Shown here: positions 54,774 through 63,999 of the stretch, in pieces | Numbering within the stretch: the first letter of the stretch is position 1 | Layout of the letters: each line of letters starts with the position of its first letter | DNA from: Parundibacterium terreum | GTDB lineage: Bacteria; Pseudomonadota; Gammaproteobacteria; Burkholderiales; Burkholderiaceae_D | Assembly (NCBI RefSeq): GCF_014636315.1 | Contig: NZ_BMED01000001.1 | Span: forward strand, 811,941-875,940 | DNA length: 64,000 nucleotides | Direction: 5' to 3' | Position numbers and translations under genes: made by a program | The notes under the pieces: generated by a model | What the model saw: only the letters and a program-made list of their open reading frames with translations | Database searches by the model: none | What the model was told of the DNA's origin: nothing

Positions 54774-56432
54774 ATGACCTCTCGCCGCCTTTCCCAGTTT
54801 TGCAGCAGCCTCATTGTTCTTGCCTGCGCACTCCCTTTCGCCGTAGCACATGCGCAAACAGCGCAAGTAGAAGAAACATCCAGTGCGGCGCCAGGCGCGC
54901 CGGCCTTGCCGGTTCCTGTTGCTCCGCCTGCAGCCCCTGCTATTTCTGCTCCAGCCGCACCATCAGGCACTTCCGCCCCGCTGGTCGCCCCTGCGCACCT
55001 GGAAAACGCCGTGGTCAAGATCTTTTCCACCATACGCAATCCGGATCCCTTCCACCCATGGAGCAAGGCAACCCCGCAGGAAGCAACCGGCTCCGGCGTC
55101 GTCATTGAAGGCAACCGTATCCTGACCAATGCCCACGTAGTCGGCTATGCCAGCCAGGTGCAAGTCCAGGCGAAACAAGGCGGCGACAAGATATCCGCCA
55201 CGGTAGTAGCCATTGCGCGCGGCATAGACCTGGCCGTCTTGAAGCTGGATGATGAAACCTTCTTCGCCACGCACAAGCCGCCTGTACGCGCGAATATCAT
55301 GCCAGAGATCAAGGATGCAGTGCTGGCCTACGGCTACCCTACCGGTGGAGCCACACTGTCCATCACCAAGGGCATCGTATCCCGCATAGAATTCGTGCCC
55401 TACAACTACCAGACTTCCGGCCTGCGAATACAGATAGACGCTGCCATCAATCCTGGCAATAGCGGCGGCCCGGTGATTGCCGGCGACAAGATGATAGGCC
55501 TGGCATTCTCCACCGCCGTCAATGTGCAGAATATCGGCTACATCATCCCTAACGAAGAAATAGAACTATTTCTGAAAGACGTTGCAGATGGCCGCTACGA
55601 TGGCAAGCCAGCCATCTTCGACTCCTTCCAGACCCTGGAAAATCCGGTTCTGCGCACCTATTTGAAGCTGGATAAATCGGTGAGCGGCATGGTCGTCCAG
55701 CGGCCGGAGAAAACGACATCATCCTATCCGCTGAAAGAATGGGACGTCGTCACGAAGATTGGCGATTCTCCTATCGATAACCAGGGCATGGTGAAAATGA
55801 ACGCCGACCTCAATGTGCGCTTCCAATATCGCGTGCAGCAACTGGCCAAGGACGGCAAAGTACCTCTGACCATCGTCCGCGGCGGCAAGACCATGAATAT
55901 CCAGCTGCCTGTCAGTGCCAGCCGGCCGCAACTGATTTCGCCGCTGTGGGGCAGCTATCCGTCTTACTTCATCGTCGGCCCGATTGTGTTTTCCCGCGCA
56001 ACGCTGGAATTCCGCGGCCTGATCAGCGGCAACGCACAGGCAATGAATGCTTATGCATACAACAATAGCCCGCTAGTCACCCAGGTCGGCAACGAGCCTA
56101 CCCCTGAGCGTGAAGAGCTGGTCGTGGTCAGCGCGCCTTTCTTCCCGCATAAACTGGTCAAGGGTTACGATAGCCGCTTCGGTTCCGTCGTCGAGTCCGT
56201 GAACGGCACGCCTATACGCAGCCTGAGCCATCTGGTTGCGCTGCTGCGCGACATGAAAGATGAATTGATCGTGCTGAAATTCGACCAGCGCCTCAGCGAA
56301 AACATCGTCCTGCCGCGCAAGGAATTGCTGGCAGCAACCGATGACATCCTGAATGACAATGGCATCCGTCAACAGGGTTCGCAAGACATGCTGGACGTGT
56401 GGACCGGCAAAGCAGGAAAATCAGGCAAATAA
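54774..56432 (+). CDS. Trypsin-like Deg-type serine protease with PDZ-like region
   Basis: A 552-aa exported protease. A signal peptide ends near AHAQ, followed by an Ala/Pro linker (40-70). The trypsin domain has a complete triad: His121 in LTNAHVV, Asp152 in GIDLAVLKL and Ser230 in NPGNSGGPV. Two PDZ-like regions follow (about 300-375 and 450-520; SVSGMVVQRPEKTTSSYPLKEWDVVTKIG). The long C-terminal part resembles plant Deg9/DegP2-type proteases. It probably degrades misfolded periplasmic proteins. It is followed by a terminator and a DUF3142-like gene. Confidence 0.9.
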   Translation: MTSRRLSQFCSSLIVLACALPFAVAHAQTAQVEETSSAAPGAPALPVPVAPPAAPAISAPAAPSGTSAPLVAPAHLENAVVKIFSTIRNPDPFHPWSKATPQEATGSGVVIEGNRILTNAHVVGYASQVQVQAKQGGDKISATVVAIARGIDLAVLKLDDETFFATHKPPVRANIMPEIKDAVLAYGYPTGGATLSITKGIVSRIEFVPYNYQTSGLRIQIDAAINPGNSGGPVIAGDKMIGLAFSTAVNVQNIGYIIPNEEIELFLKDVADGRYDGKPAIFDSFQTLENPVLRTYLKLDKSVSGMVVQRPEKTTSSYPLKEWDVVTKIGDSPIDNQGMVKMNADLNVRFQYRVQQLAKDGKVPLTIVRGGKTMNIQLPVSASRPQLISPLWGSYPSYFIVGPIVFSRATLEFRGLISGNAQAMNAYAYNNSPLVTQVGNEPTPEREELVVVSAPFFPHKLVKGYDSRFGSVVESVNGTPIRSLSHLVALLRDMKDELIVLKFDQRLSENIVLPRKELLAATDDILNDNGIRQQGSQDMLDVWTGKAGKSGK

Positions 56433-56465
56433 ATCCTGCACTCCCGATCTCCAGATATCTCAAGG

Positions 56466-56489
56466 AAATCCCCGCATGCGGGGATTTTT
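56466..56489 (+). terminator. Intrinsic terminator after protease gene
   Basis: A perfect 22-bp palindrome with half-site AAATCCCCGCA is followed by T residues, about 35 bp after the stop. Confidence 0.85.
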
Positions 56490-56596
56490 CTTTTGCAAAG
56501 CAATGCGGCATGATCAATCCCCGGCAAAAAGCGCGTGCAAATCGGGTTAGAATAATCGGACAACGACCAAGCCTGAAAACACAATTCTATGCCTCA

Positions 56597-57409
56597 ATGC
56601 GCAGCCTGATCCTTCTACTGCTAAGCTGTGTGACGGCACTGCTCCTGAAAACGGATAGTGCGCTGTCCGATGCAGGCACGCCTTCGCATCCGGCGCTGGC
56701 AGCCCTGCCCGCCAACATGGTCTGGGCCTGGGAACGCCCGGAAGACTTGCGCTGGCTGCCCGATGATGTCGGCGTGGCTTACGTGGCTTCCACCATTATG
56801 CTGCGCGGCGAAGAGGCATTGGTGCACCCGCGTACTGCCCAGTTGCTGGTGCGCGAAGCTACCCCACTGGTACCGGTATTGCATGTCGATGCATCGTGGC
56901 GCCTGCCACCTGCACTCAGCGAACAACAAACAAGCCGTATTGCGCAGGAGCTGCTGCGTGTTGCGCAGCGCGGCAACCGTCATGTCGTGCAGCTTGACTT
57001 TGAAGTGCGCCGCTCTCAACGCCCGTTCCTGGCGGCGACCATTTCCGCGATACGCAGCCGCCTGGATCCATCGATAGCCTTATCCGTTACCGCATTAGCA
57101 TCCTGGTGCCTGGATGACACCTGGATGCAAGGCAGCGCCGCCGATGAAATCGTGCCTATGGCATTTCGCATGGGACAGGAAGAGCAGGCATTGCGGCGCA
57201 GGCTGGCGCAACAGCAGGGTTTCAAGCCCGCCTATTGCCGTTCGGCGGTCGGCTTTGCAACTGATGAACCGATACTGAATCTCCGCAACAAGCGGCGCTA
57301 TTACTTTTCACCGACTGCGTGGACTGCCGACAAATGGCAGGCCACCCCACATCCCTTGCAGACCAATGCAACACTCTCGCAACCTCAATTTTTAACGGCA
57401 TCCCAATAA
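56597..57409 (+). CDS. DUF3142-like exported protein
   Basis: A 270-aa protein with a signal peptide (MRSLILLLLSCVTALLL...). The domain matches DUF3142: WAWERPEDLRWLPDDVGVAYVASTIML, VPVLHVDASWRLPP and NRHVVQLDFEVRRSQRPF, a TIM-barrel-like glycosidase-type pattern with acidic residues at strand ends. The family function is unknown. ATG at 56597 is chosen because the preceding frame runs back through the terminator. The next gene starts 2 bp after its stop, so they form one unit. Confidence 0.75.
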   Translation: MRSLILLLLSCVTALLLKTDSALSDAGTPSHPALAALPANMVWAWERPEDLRWLPDDVGVAYVASTIMLRGEEALVHPRTAQLLVREATPLVPVLHVDASWRLPPALSEQQTSRIAQELLRVAQRGNRHVVQLDFEVRRSQRPFLAATISAIRSRLDPSIALSVTALASWCLDDTWMQGSAADEIVPMAFRMGQEEQALRRRLAQQQGFKPAYCRSAVGFATDEPILNLRNKRRYYFSPTAWTADKWQATPHPLQTNATLSQPQFLTASQ

Positions 57410-57410
57410 T

Positions 57411-59696
57411 ATGCATATGCGCTTATCCACTATTTACTCCTGCGTTGCAGCGAGCCTGCTGCTAGGCTTTTCCACTACAGCGCTGTCCAGCGGTGGCGAT
57501 GATTTCACCGCCAACCGCTTCGCTTCCGAATACGATATGGATAGCAAGCAGATCTCCATTTTCGCAGCCGGCAACGTCGGTGTCGTTGCTCCCACCTACT
57601 GGCGCATATACCACTACCTGGCTTTCCAGGCAGCCAAGGGAAAGCCGCTGACGCAGGCACAACTGGCAACCCTGGAAATTAATGGCTGGCATATCGGCAA
57701 CGGCATGGACTGGGACTATAGCTATGATCCGGCCAAGAACGGTTCCGGCGACTGGATCAAGGAGCGTGCCGTATTTGCCAAGCAATGGGGCCTGCCACAG
57801 GACATCAAATTTGACATCATGGCGGAGAAAGTCAGCGGAGAAAGCTACCTCAACTGCCATGAAGATGCATTCCGGCAGGCGACCGTCACGCTCAAGGCCC
57901 ACGCCAGCCTGGGTCCAGGCGGCAAGCCGGATGCATGGCACAAGGCCTGGCTGCAAGGCCAGGATGCGGTCTTTGCCAATTGCGAAGAGCCCCCGCATCA
58001 ATACGGGCAGCCGGTTCCCAAGCGCGTAGTACAGTTGCCGCCCGCCTTGCCTGCCAATGCACCTGAGTGGATTAAGTACGACCGCGCTTACCAAACCGCG
58101 GCGGCAAACTTCTATGCGCGTAATTTCGATGCGGCGCGCGCGCAATTCCAGGCGATTGCAAAGGATGACAAATCGCCATGGCAAAAGCTGGGGGCCTATC
58201 TGGCGGCACGCTGCCTGATACGCAAGGGCGTGCTGGAATATCCTCTCGTCAACGATCAACCCTCGGCAGAACGCACAGCCATACTGAGCCAGGCAAAGAA
58301 AGAACTGGATGCCATTGCCTCCGCGTATGCGCCGGCCAAACAATTGACCTCGCTGGTTGACGCGCGCATCAACCCCACCGAACGCATCGCTGCATTGGCG
58401 CGCACGCTGGAAAAGAATGCTTTCAGTGCAGATACCCGGCGCCTGTTGAGCGACTATCTGGTGCTGATGGACAGGCAAACGCCGGCGCAGATGATCACCG
58501 CCGCCGAGCCGATGACCGCATGGATAGGCAGCATGCAGGCAGCTCCCGCCGATCCCTGGACCGGCCAGCTCAGCAAGGAAAGAGAACAAGACCGCCAGCT
58601 TGCCCTCAAAACCGTGCGGCAACGCTGGGCTCCACAGGGAGATCCGCTGTGGATGGCGCCGTTGCTAGCGCTGGTGCGCCCCACTGAATTGAGTGACGCC
58701 GAGAGGAAGGCGGCCGCCGGCGTACCGGCCAGCCATCCTTTGTACCAGACTGTGCAATACAACCTGATCCGCCTTGCGATTGCCGAAAACCAGGCAGCGC
58801 AGGCTGACAAGGACATAGACCGCCTGCTGGCAGCACAGGGGAAAAGCATGTCTGTCGCCACAAGCAATCGCTTCAAGGCTTTAAAGATGCTCACGGCCGG
58901 CTCGCAAAACGAATTCCTGAAAGCGGCTTTGCGCAAAGCCGAGGCAAGCGCCCCCGGCACGCCAATTGACGGCAAGCCTGCCGACCCGGCCATAGAAGTT
59001 GATGGCGATTATGACCGCACCATCTATCGTTTCATGCCGATGGCAGAATTAAAAACCTTGCTGAAGAACCCTCAGCTACCTGCAGCACTGAAGCCAAATC
59101 TGCAAGAAACGATACTGGCCCGCGCATTGATCTTCAATGACGAACAAACGGCGCTGGAACTGCTGGACACCGTTGCCCAGGGCCGCAATACCACAAAGCA
59201 CTTGTACACACGCTACCGCGACGCCAAGAGTAGCCAGGACAGAAAAATCGCAGGCACCCTGATCCTGATCAATACGCCGGAACTGGCACCGGCCGTGTTC
59301 GACAAGCAGGGCCGGCAACAATTCTGGGGCTGCAAATCCGGCTACGGCCCTGCTCCAACAGAGGCCAATCCGATGATGGCGGCACCTCCGCGCTACCTGA
59401 GCCAACAGCAACTGGATGCAGCGGCAAAGGAGCAGCAGATATTGCTGAAACTGCCGCTGCGTACCGAATTCATCGCACCGACGCTGCTGGATTGGGCCAA
59501 GCAAAAACCGAATGATGAAGAAGCGCCGAAAGCCCTGCACTTCCTGATCGCATCCACCCGCATGGAATGCCCCTATGGTACAACCAAGCCTGAAAAGGAA
59601 CAGGCCCGCGCCAGCTATTCACGCGAGGCATTCAACCTGCAGCACAAGCTGTACCCGAACAGTAGCTGGACCAAGCAGACCAAATACTATTTTTAA
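57411..59696 (+). CDS. Large exported helical-repeat protein, unknown
   Basis: A 761-aa protein with a signal peptide ending near LSSGG. It is mostly helical, with regions such as YDRAYQTAAANFYARNFDAARAQFQAIAKDDKSPWQKLGAYLAARCLIRKGV that look TPR-like (Ala at repeat positions), suggesting a periplasmic solenoid. Five cysteines are visible after the signal: CHED, NCEE, ARCL, WGCK and MECP. No family was recognised. It begins 2 bp after the DUF3142-like gene, so the two products probably act together. Confidence 0.7.
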   Translation: MHMRLSTIYSCVAASLLLGFSTTALSSGGDDFTANRFASEYDMDSKQISIFAAGNVGVVAPTYWRIYHYLAFQAAKGKPLTQAQLATLEINGWHIGNGMDWDYSYDPAKNGSGDWIKERAVFAKQWGLPQDIKFDIMAEKVSGESYLNCHEDAFRQATVTLKAHASLGPGGKPDAWHKAWLQGQDAVFANCEEPPHQYGQPVPKRVVQLPPALPANAPEWIKYDRAYQTAAANFYARNFDAARAQFQAIAKDDKSPWQKLGAYLAARCLIRKGVLEYPLVNDQPSAERTAILSQAKKELDAIASAYAPAKQLTSLVDARINPTERIAALARTLEKNAFSADTRRLLSDYLVLMDRQTPAQMITAAEPMTAWIGSMQAAPADPWTGQLSKEREQDRQLALKTVRQRWAPQGDPLWMAPLLALVRPTELSDAERKAAAGVPASHPLYQTVQYNLIRLAIAENQAAQADKDIDRLLAAQGKSMSVATSNRFKALKMLTAGSQNEFLKAALRKAEASAPGTPIDGKPADPAIEVDGDYDRTIYRFMPMAELKTLLKNPQLPAALKPNLQETILARALIFNDEQTALELLDTVAQGRNTTKHLYTRYRDAKSSQDRKIAGTLILINTPELAPAVFDKQGRQQFWGCKSGYGPAPTEANPMMAAPPRYLSQQQLDAAAKEQQILLKLPLRTEFIAPTLLDWAKQKPNDEEAPKALHFLIASTRMECPYGTTKPEKEQARASYSREAFNLQHKLYPNSSWTKQTKYYF

Positions 59697-59755
59697 GCAA
59701 AGAAAAGACCAGCAAAAAAATCAATAATGGGCCGCTGCACAAGCGGGGATAAAAA

Positions 59756-60511
59756 CTACTTAACTCCCCTGGGGGCCGGCCGGCGCAAGGCAGAAAACGC
59801 GGCCGGCTCCCATTCCCGCATGGCCAGCAGCAAACCCGTGCCCCTGCGCTTGGCTAGTGGCGCGGCCAGGCTCTCTTCGTGCAGATCGGCAAACTTTTGC
59901 CGGAGCAGCCGTAGCTCCGCGTGCATTTTGCTGATCGCGGCCTCGGTCAGCATGCCGTTGACAAAGCTCAAGGATTCATCGCTGGTTTCAAACTGGCTGT
60001 CCAGAAAATCATGCAGGCCGTCTCCTCGAAAAACCTGTCGTATTGGCCCATTTGGCAGCCAGTCGAAATCCCTGGCAATGTTCAGCCGGATGCGATTACC
60101 CGGCAACAGGCTGATCAGCCGCAGGTGATCCAGCCGAAGCAACCTGGCCACGCATTCTGCTTCGCTCAGCGTGTAAGCCGCCAGCATATCGGCAAGGCTC
60201 CAGTGGTTGAGCGCACAAACCGCCACCAGCAACAGCCTGGCATCAGACACCAGCTCCTTTTCCTGCGCATGGCTGAGAGTGCGCAGACGCGATTCAGTCG
60301 CCAGGCTTTCCTGTGCCAGCTCCGCTAGGGTATAACCGAGCAGATTGCTTAGCTGCACCAGGCGATCCAGGCTGACGGTGCTGTCCGGCCGCAGCATGCG
60401 TTTCACACTGGCTTCAGACACTTCCAGCGAGGCAGCCACATCACGATAGGTCTTGCCTTGCTGTTTCAATTGCTGCTTCAGGGTTGCCATCAATTGGCTT
60501 ACTTCGCTCAT
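59756..60511 (-). CDS. Xre-family transcriptional regulator
   Basis: A 251-aa protein with an N-terminal helix-turn-helix (GKTYRDVAASLEVSEASVKRML) and a C-terminal domain of about 170 residues of unknown fold (LSHAQEKELVSDARLLLVAVCALNHWSLADMLAAYTLSEAECVARLLRLDHL). The domain may bind a ligand. It is divergent from the CREST protein gene with about 130 bp between them and may control the CREST/hydroxylase pair. Confidence 0.85.
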   Translation of the reverse strand: MSEVSQLMATLKQQLKQQGKTYRDVAASLEVSEASVKRMLRPDSTVSLDRLVQLSNLLGYTLAELAQESLATESRLRTLSHAQEKELVSDARLLLVAVCALNHWSLADMLAAYTLSEAECVARLLRLDHLRLISLLPGNRIRLNIARDFDWLPNGPIRQVFRGDGLHDFLDSQFETSDESLSFVNGMLTEAAISKMHAELRLLRQKFADLHEESLAAPLAKRRGTGLLLAMREWEPAAFSALRRPAPRGVK

Positions 60512-60643
60512 TCATCCGCCCGCATTGATAAAAGGTCAAATAATGATACTTTTTATTTAAAAATATGTCACTTACCAAAATAAAGTTTCAATTTTCAATC
60601 CTGGCAGGCAAGCTGCATCCACCTCTACTTTCCTGGTGCTGCC

Positions 60644-61462
60644 ATGCTCAACTTCAGATTGATCCACCTCCCGGCCTTCCTGGTTTTTGCTACCTGCATA
60701 GCACTCGCCATACATGGGCCAATTACCCAGCTCGCGCATTACCATGAGTTTGCCGACCACTCCACGTTGTGGGGACTGCCGCATGCTGGAGACGTATTGT
60801 CCAACATGGGTTTTGCGCTGGTGGCATTGTGGGGCATGGTTCGTCTGTGGCCGCAGCGTGCACATCATGCACTTTCGCCGGGGCGCTATGGATACGGGCT
60901 ATTTCTGCTCAGCCTGCTGCTGACAGCGCTTGGCTCCTCTTACTATCACCTGGCGCCGGACAACACCCGCCTGCTATGGGACAGACTGCCCATCGCCTGG
61001 GCCACCGCAGTTTTGCTGGCAGGTGTGCGTGCCGAAACAAGGTCCGGCAGCAACGCCGGGCGAGACATCATCCTGCTGATGGCTTTCGCTACATTCGGCG
61101 TCGCCTGGTGGAGCTTCACCGACCACTACGGTGTCGGCGATTTGCGCCCCTACCTGATGCTGCAAGGTCTGGCCCTGGTGCTGATTCCGCTTTGGCAGGC
61201 TGCCTATCAGGCACCGTGGTCGGACCGCTGCGCATTCGGCCTGGCCTTGCTGTTATATGTTGCAGCCAAGCTGGCGGAACTGCATGACGCAGACTTGCAG
61301 GCCATCCTGGGTTTTATCAGCGGCCACACCTTGAAGCACCTGCTGGCTACTGCAGCGGCTTTTACACTAACTGCAAGACTGATCCGCCGCACCAGACCGG
61401 ATCAGGCAAAGGCTGCTGAACACCTTGCTCCATCCAGAGCATCCCGCATTGCATTTGATTGA
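60644..61462 (+). CDS. CREST-superfamily (ceramidase-like) membrane protein
   Basis: A 272-aa protein with seven membrane segments. The metal-site pattern of CREST hydrolases is visible: S-x3-H in GSSYYHLAP, Asp in LLWDRLPI, and H-x3-H in SGHTLKHLL. Alkaline ceramidases, PAQR receptors and related hydrolases use this site. It probably hydrolyses an amide or ester of a membrane lipid, but the substrate is unknown. The downstream gene starts 10 bp after the stop. Confidence 0.8.
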   Translation: MLNFRLIHLPAFLVFATCIALAIHGPITQLAHYHEFADHSTLWGLPHAGDVLSNMGFALVALWGMVRLWPQRAHHALSPGRYGYGLFLLSLLLTALGSSYYHLAPDNTRLLWDRLPIAWATAVLLAGVRAETRSGSNAGRDIILLMAFATFGVAWWSFTDHYGVGDLRPYLMLQGLALVLIPLWQAAYQAPWSDRCAFGLALLLYVAAKLAELHDADLQAILGFISGHTLKHLLATAAAFTLTARLIRRTRPDQAKAAEHLAPSRASRIAFD

Positions 61463-61472
61463 TGGAGACAGC

Positions 61473-62201
61473 ATGATTACCGTCCTCTTCATCATTTTTA
61501 TCTTTTGCTTTTTATTGGAGCGTGCCATCCCCGGCTGGAAACTGCCGCAGGTAAAAACCTGGCCGCTACGCGTATTGCTGATCAATGCCGTCCAGTTGGG
61601 TATCGTATTGCTGGCCGGCGTAAGCTGGGAATCCTGGTTCTCCAGCTATTCTCTGTTACGGATTTCCGCCCACGTACCCGCAATTGCAGGCGGTTGCATC
61701 GCCTACTTCATCGCTACCTTCGTCTTTTATTGGTGGCATAGATGGCGCCATGAGAACGATTTTTTGTGGAGGATATTCCATCAGATCCACCATAGTCCTC
61801 AGCGGCTGGAAGTGATCACCCCTTTCTATAAGCACCCGGTAGAGATGCTGTTCAATTCATTGCTGGGTAGCTTTTTGGTGTACACCTTGCTCGGCCTGTC
61901 GCTGGAAGCCGGGGCCGTTTATACCTTCTGCACGGCGATAGGAGAATTTTTTTATCACACGAGCATCCGCACGCCGCGTTGGATTGGCTATGTGTTTCAG
62001 CGCCCGGAAATGCACAGGATACATCACCAATACCAGCGCCACCGCAATAACTATGGCGATATTACCTGGTGGGATATGCTGTTCGGCACTTATGAGAATC
62101 CGGCAAGCTGGGATGATCGCTGCGGGTTTGACGATGAGAAGGAACAGCGCCTGCCTGCGATGCTGGCTTTTCGTAATCTGCACGATGAACAGCAAAAATA
62201 G
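61473..62201 (+). CDS. Sterol desaturase/fatty acid hydroxylase-family protein
   Basis: A 242-aa membrane protein with the di-iron His clusters of PF04116: HRWRH, HQIHHSP and HRIHHQYQRHRNNYG. Four or five hydrophobic segments surround them. The family hydroxylates or desaturates fatty acyl, sphingoid or sterol groups. ATG at 61473 has GGAG at 5-bp spacing, 10 bp after the CREST gene, so they form an operon and plausibly act in sequence on one lipid. Confidence 0.88.
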   Translation: MITVLFIIFIFCFLLERAIPGWKLPQVKTWPLRVLLINAVQLGIVLLAGVSWESWFSSYSLLRISAHVPAIAGGCIAYFIATFVFYWWHRWRHENDFLWRIFHQIHHSPQRLEVITPFYKHPVEMLFNSLLGSFLVYTLLGLSLEAGAVYTFCTAIGEFFYHTSIRTPRWIGYVFQRPEMHRIHHQYQRHRNNYGDITWWDMLFGTYENPASWDDRCGFDDEKEQRLPAMLAFRNLHDEQQK

Positions 62202-62224
62202 CAGGCCGATGCATTCGGCCTGCC
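62197..62224 (-). terminator. Intrinsic terminator of the copper operon
   Basis: A perfect 9-bp stem GCAGGCCGA-TGCAT-TCGGCCTGC gives a U tract on the minus strand (TATTTTTG), just after the CusF-like gene stop. It also lies at the end of the hydroxylase gene on the other strand. Confidence 0.75.
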
Positions 62225-62243
62225 ATCGGCACATCTGCAATAT

Positions 62244-62585
62244 TTACTTCACCAGCTCCAGCTCAGTCACGGCAATCGCGCCTTCCGCCTTCTCTGCACG
62301 GAAACGCACCTTGTCCCCCACCTTCACCTTGTCCAGTATGGCAGGATCTTTCGCGCGGAAGACCATGGTCATGCCGGGCATGTCCAGGTTGGTAATATCG
62401 CCGTGTTTCAGCGTGATTTTTCCCGTTGCTTTATGTATCTTTTTAACTTCACCATCGGTCATGCCGGAGCCGGACGCAGCCTCCCCCTGGCTCGTTATTG
62501 CCGCCTGGTTTTCAGCGGCGCCTGCTAGCGGGGCAGCCATGGCTACAAGCAGTGACAGCATCAGGGATGTCAATAATTTATTCAT
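62244..62585 (-). CDS. CusF-like periplasmic copper-binding protein
   Basis: A 113-aa exported protein with a signal peptide ending near LAGAAE. The CusF-type OB-fold domain has VKKIHKATGKITLKHGDITNLDMPGMTMVF, supplying the His and two Met copper ligands. The Trp that stacks on copper in Escherichia coli CusF is replaced by Met (LDMPGMTM). It is the last gene of a copper operon with a cupredoxin and a multicopper oxidase and presumably carries Cu(I) in the periplasm. Confidence 0.9.
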   Translation of the reverse strand: MNKLLTSLMLSLLVAMAAPLAGAAENQAAITSQGEAASGSGMTDGEVKKIHKATGKITLKHGDITNLDMPGMTMVFRAKDPAILDKVKVGDKVRFRAEKAEGAIAVTELELVK

Positions 62586-62643
62586 GATTATTCGTTCTCT
62601 ATAAAATGGGTTTGATGCACTTCAGGCATAGGATTGAAGACAG

Positions 62644-63159
62644 TCAATGAGAGTGGCCGGCAGGGTCTGGCGCGGCCTTAGCCTTGGCAACATCGATCTT
62701 GCCCTTCATGCCGGCGTCGTAATGGCCTGGCTGCAGGCAAGCAAAGTCCACTTTGCCGGCCCGGGTGAATTGCCAGACGATTTCACCGCTTTGCCCTGCT
62801 GCCAGCGTGACCATGCCGGGATCGCTGTGCTCCATCTCCGGGTTCTTCTTCATCAATTCATAATGCTCTTTCAGTTCTTTCTCCGTTCCCAGGACAAACT
62901 CATGCTTGAGGCTGCCGGCGTTCCTGATCACAAAACGCACCGTTTCACCCTGCCTGACCTGGATGTTCGCCGGCGTAAAGCGCATATCGTCGCTCATGTC
63001 GACTTTGACAGTCCGTGAGGCCGCGCTCGCCTTGCCCGGTTTGCCTATCGCCTCGTCGTCGTGCGCATGCCCACCGGCATGCGTGCCGGATGCCACTGCA
63101 GCACCTGCGAACAGGCACAGCACCAATGCGGAGATACTGGCTTTCAATGTATTTTTCAT
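62644..63159 (-). CDS. Cupredoxin-family copper protein
   Basis: A 171-aa exported protein with a signal peptide ending near VASG. A His-rich stretch (HAGGHAHDDE) is followed by a cupredoxin domain with the type 1 ligands His86 in LKHEF, Cys141, His146 and Met151 in ACLQPGHYDAGM. It ends in GHSH. It probably binds or passes copper in the periplasm together with the multicopper oxidase encoded 33 bp upstream. Confidence 0.92.
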   Translation of the reverse strand: MKNTLKASISALVLCLFAGAAVASGTHAGGHAHDDEAIGKPGKASAASRTVKVDMSDDMRFTPANIQVRQGETVRFVIRNAGSLKHEFVLGTEKELKEHYELMKKNPEMEHSDPGMVTLAAGQSGEIVWQFTRAGKVDFACLQPGHYDAGMKGKIDVAKAKAAPDPAGHSH

Positions 63160-63192
63160 GCTTGCTCCCTGAGATTTTTACTGTCGTTCAAC

Positions 63193-63999
63193 TTAACCAT
63201 GGTTCATCTTGCCGACGGGCTTGCGCACCTGCACTTCCACTTCCGGCTGGTTCTTTTTCTCGGTCGGCATACCCTTGCTGCTAGCGGTATCCGCCCGGGC
63301 ACGCACAGGCTCTGCGACCTTGCCGGTCCATTCATGCGCAACCGTGCCGGGAGGATGTTTGTACCAGCCGGGATCTTTGTAATCGCCCGGCTTTTGGTCC
63401 TTGCGTACCTTGACCACGCTGAACATGCCGCCCATCTCCACGCTGCCAAACGGGCCGTCGCCTGTCATCATTGGCGCGGTGTTGTCCGGAACAGGCATTT
63501 CCATCTCTATCATATCGGCCATGCCGCGCTCTCCCATGACCATGTAATCGGGGATCAGGCTATTGATTTGCTTGGCAACGCCGGTATGGTCCACGCCTAT
63601 CATCGTCGGTACTTCATGCCCCATCGCATTCATCGTGTGATGCGCCTTGTGGCAATGGAAGGACCAGTCACCCTCTTCATCCGCCAAAAACTCTATCTGC
63701 CGCATCTGGCCGACCGCGATATCGGTTGTCACCTCCGGCCAGCGCGCGCTGCGCGGCACCGGGCCTCCATCGGTTCCGGTGACCTGGAACTCATGCCCAT
63801 GTATATGGATAGGGTGATTGGTCATCGTCAGGTTTCCCACGCGTATGCGAACCTTGTCGTTCTTGCGCACGACCAGCGGATCAATGCCGGGAAACACGCG
63901 GCTGTTCCAGCTCCACAGATTAAAGTCCAGCATCGTCATTACCTTGGGCGTGTAGGCGCCGGGATCGATATCGTAGGAATTGAGCAGGAACACAAAATC
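63193..63999 (-). CDS. Multicopper oxidase (CopA/CumA-like), partial
   Basis: The frame is open to the right edge, so only about 268 C-terminal residues are present. Copper ligands are visible in NHPIHIHGHEFQVTG and SFHCHKAHHTMNAMGHEVPTM (HxHxH and HCH-x-H types with the axial Met). The Met-rich loop (MIEMEMPVPDNTAPMM) is usual in copper-resistance oxidases. It is the upstream gene of the copper operon, which must extend beyond the window. Confidence 0.9.
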   Translation of the reverse strand, partial: DFVFLLNSYDIDPGAYTPKVMTMLDFNLWSWNSRVFPGIDPLVVRKNDKVRIRVGNLTMTNHPIHIHGHEFQVTGTDGGPVPRSARWPEVTTDIAVGQMRQIEFLADEEGDWSFHCHKAHHTMNAMGHEVPTMIGVDHTGVAKQINSLIPDYMVMGERGMADMIEMEMPVPDNTAPMMTGDGPFGSVEMGGMFSVVKVRKDQKPGDYKDPGWYKHPPGTVAHEWTGKVAEPVRARADTASSKGMPTEKKNQPEVEVQVRKPVGKMNHG

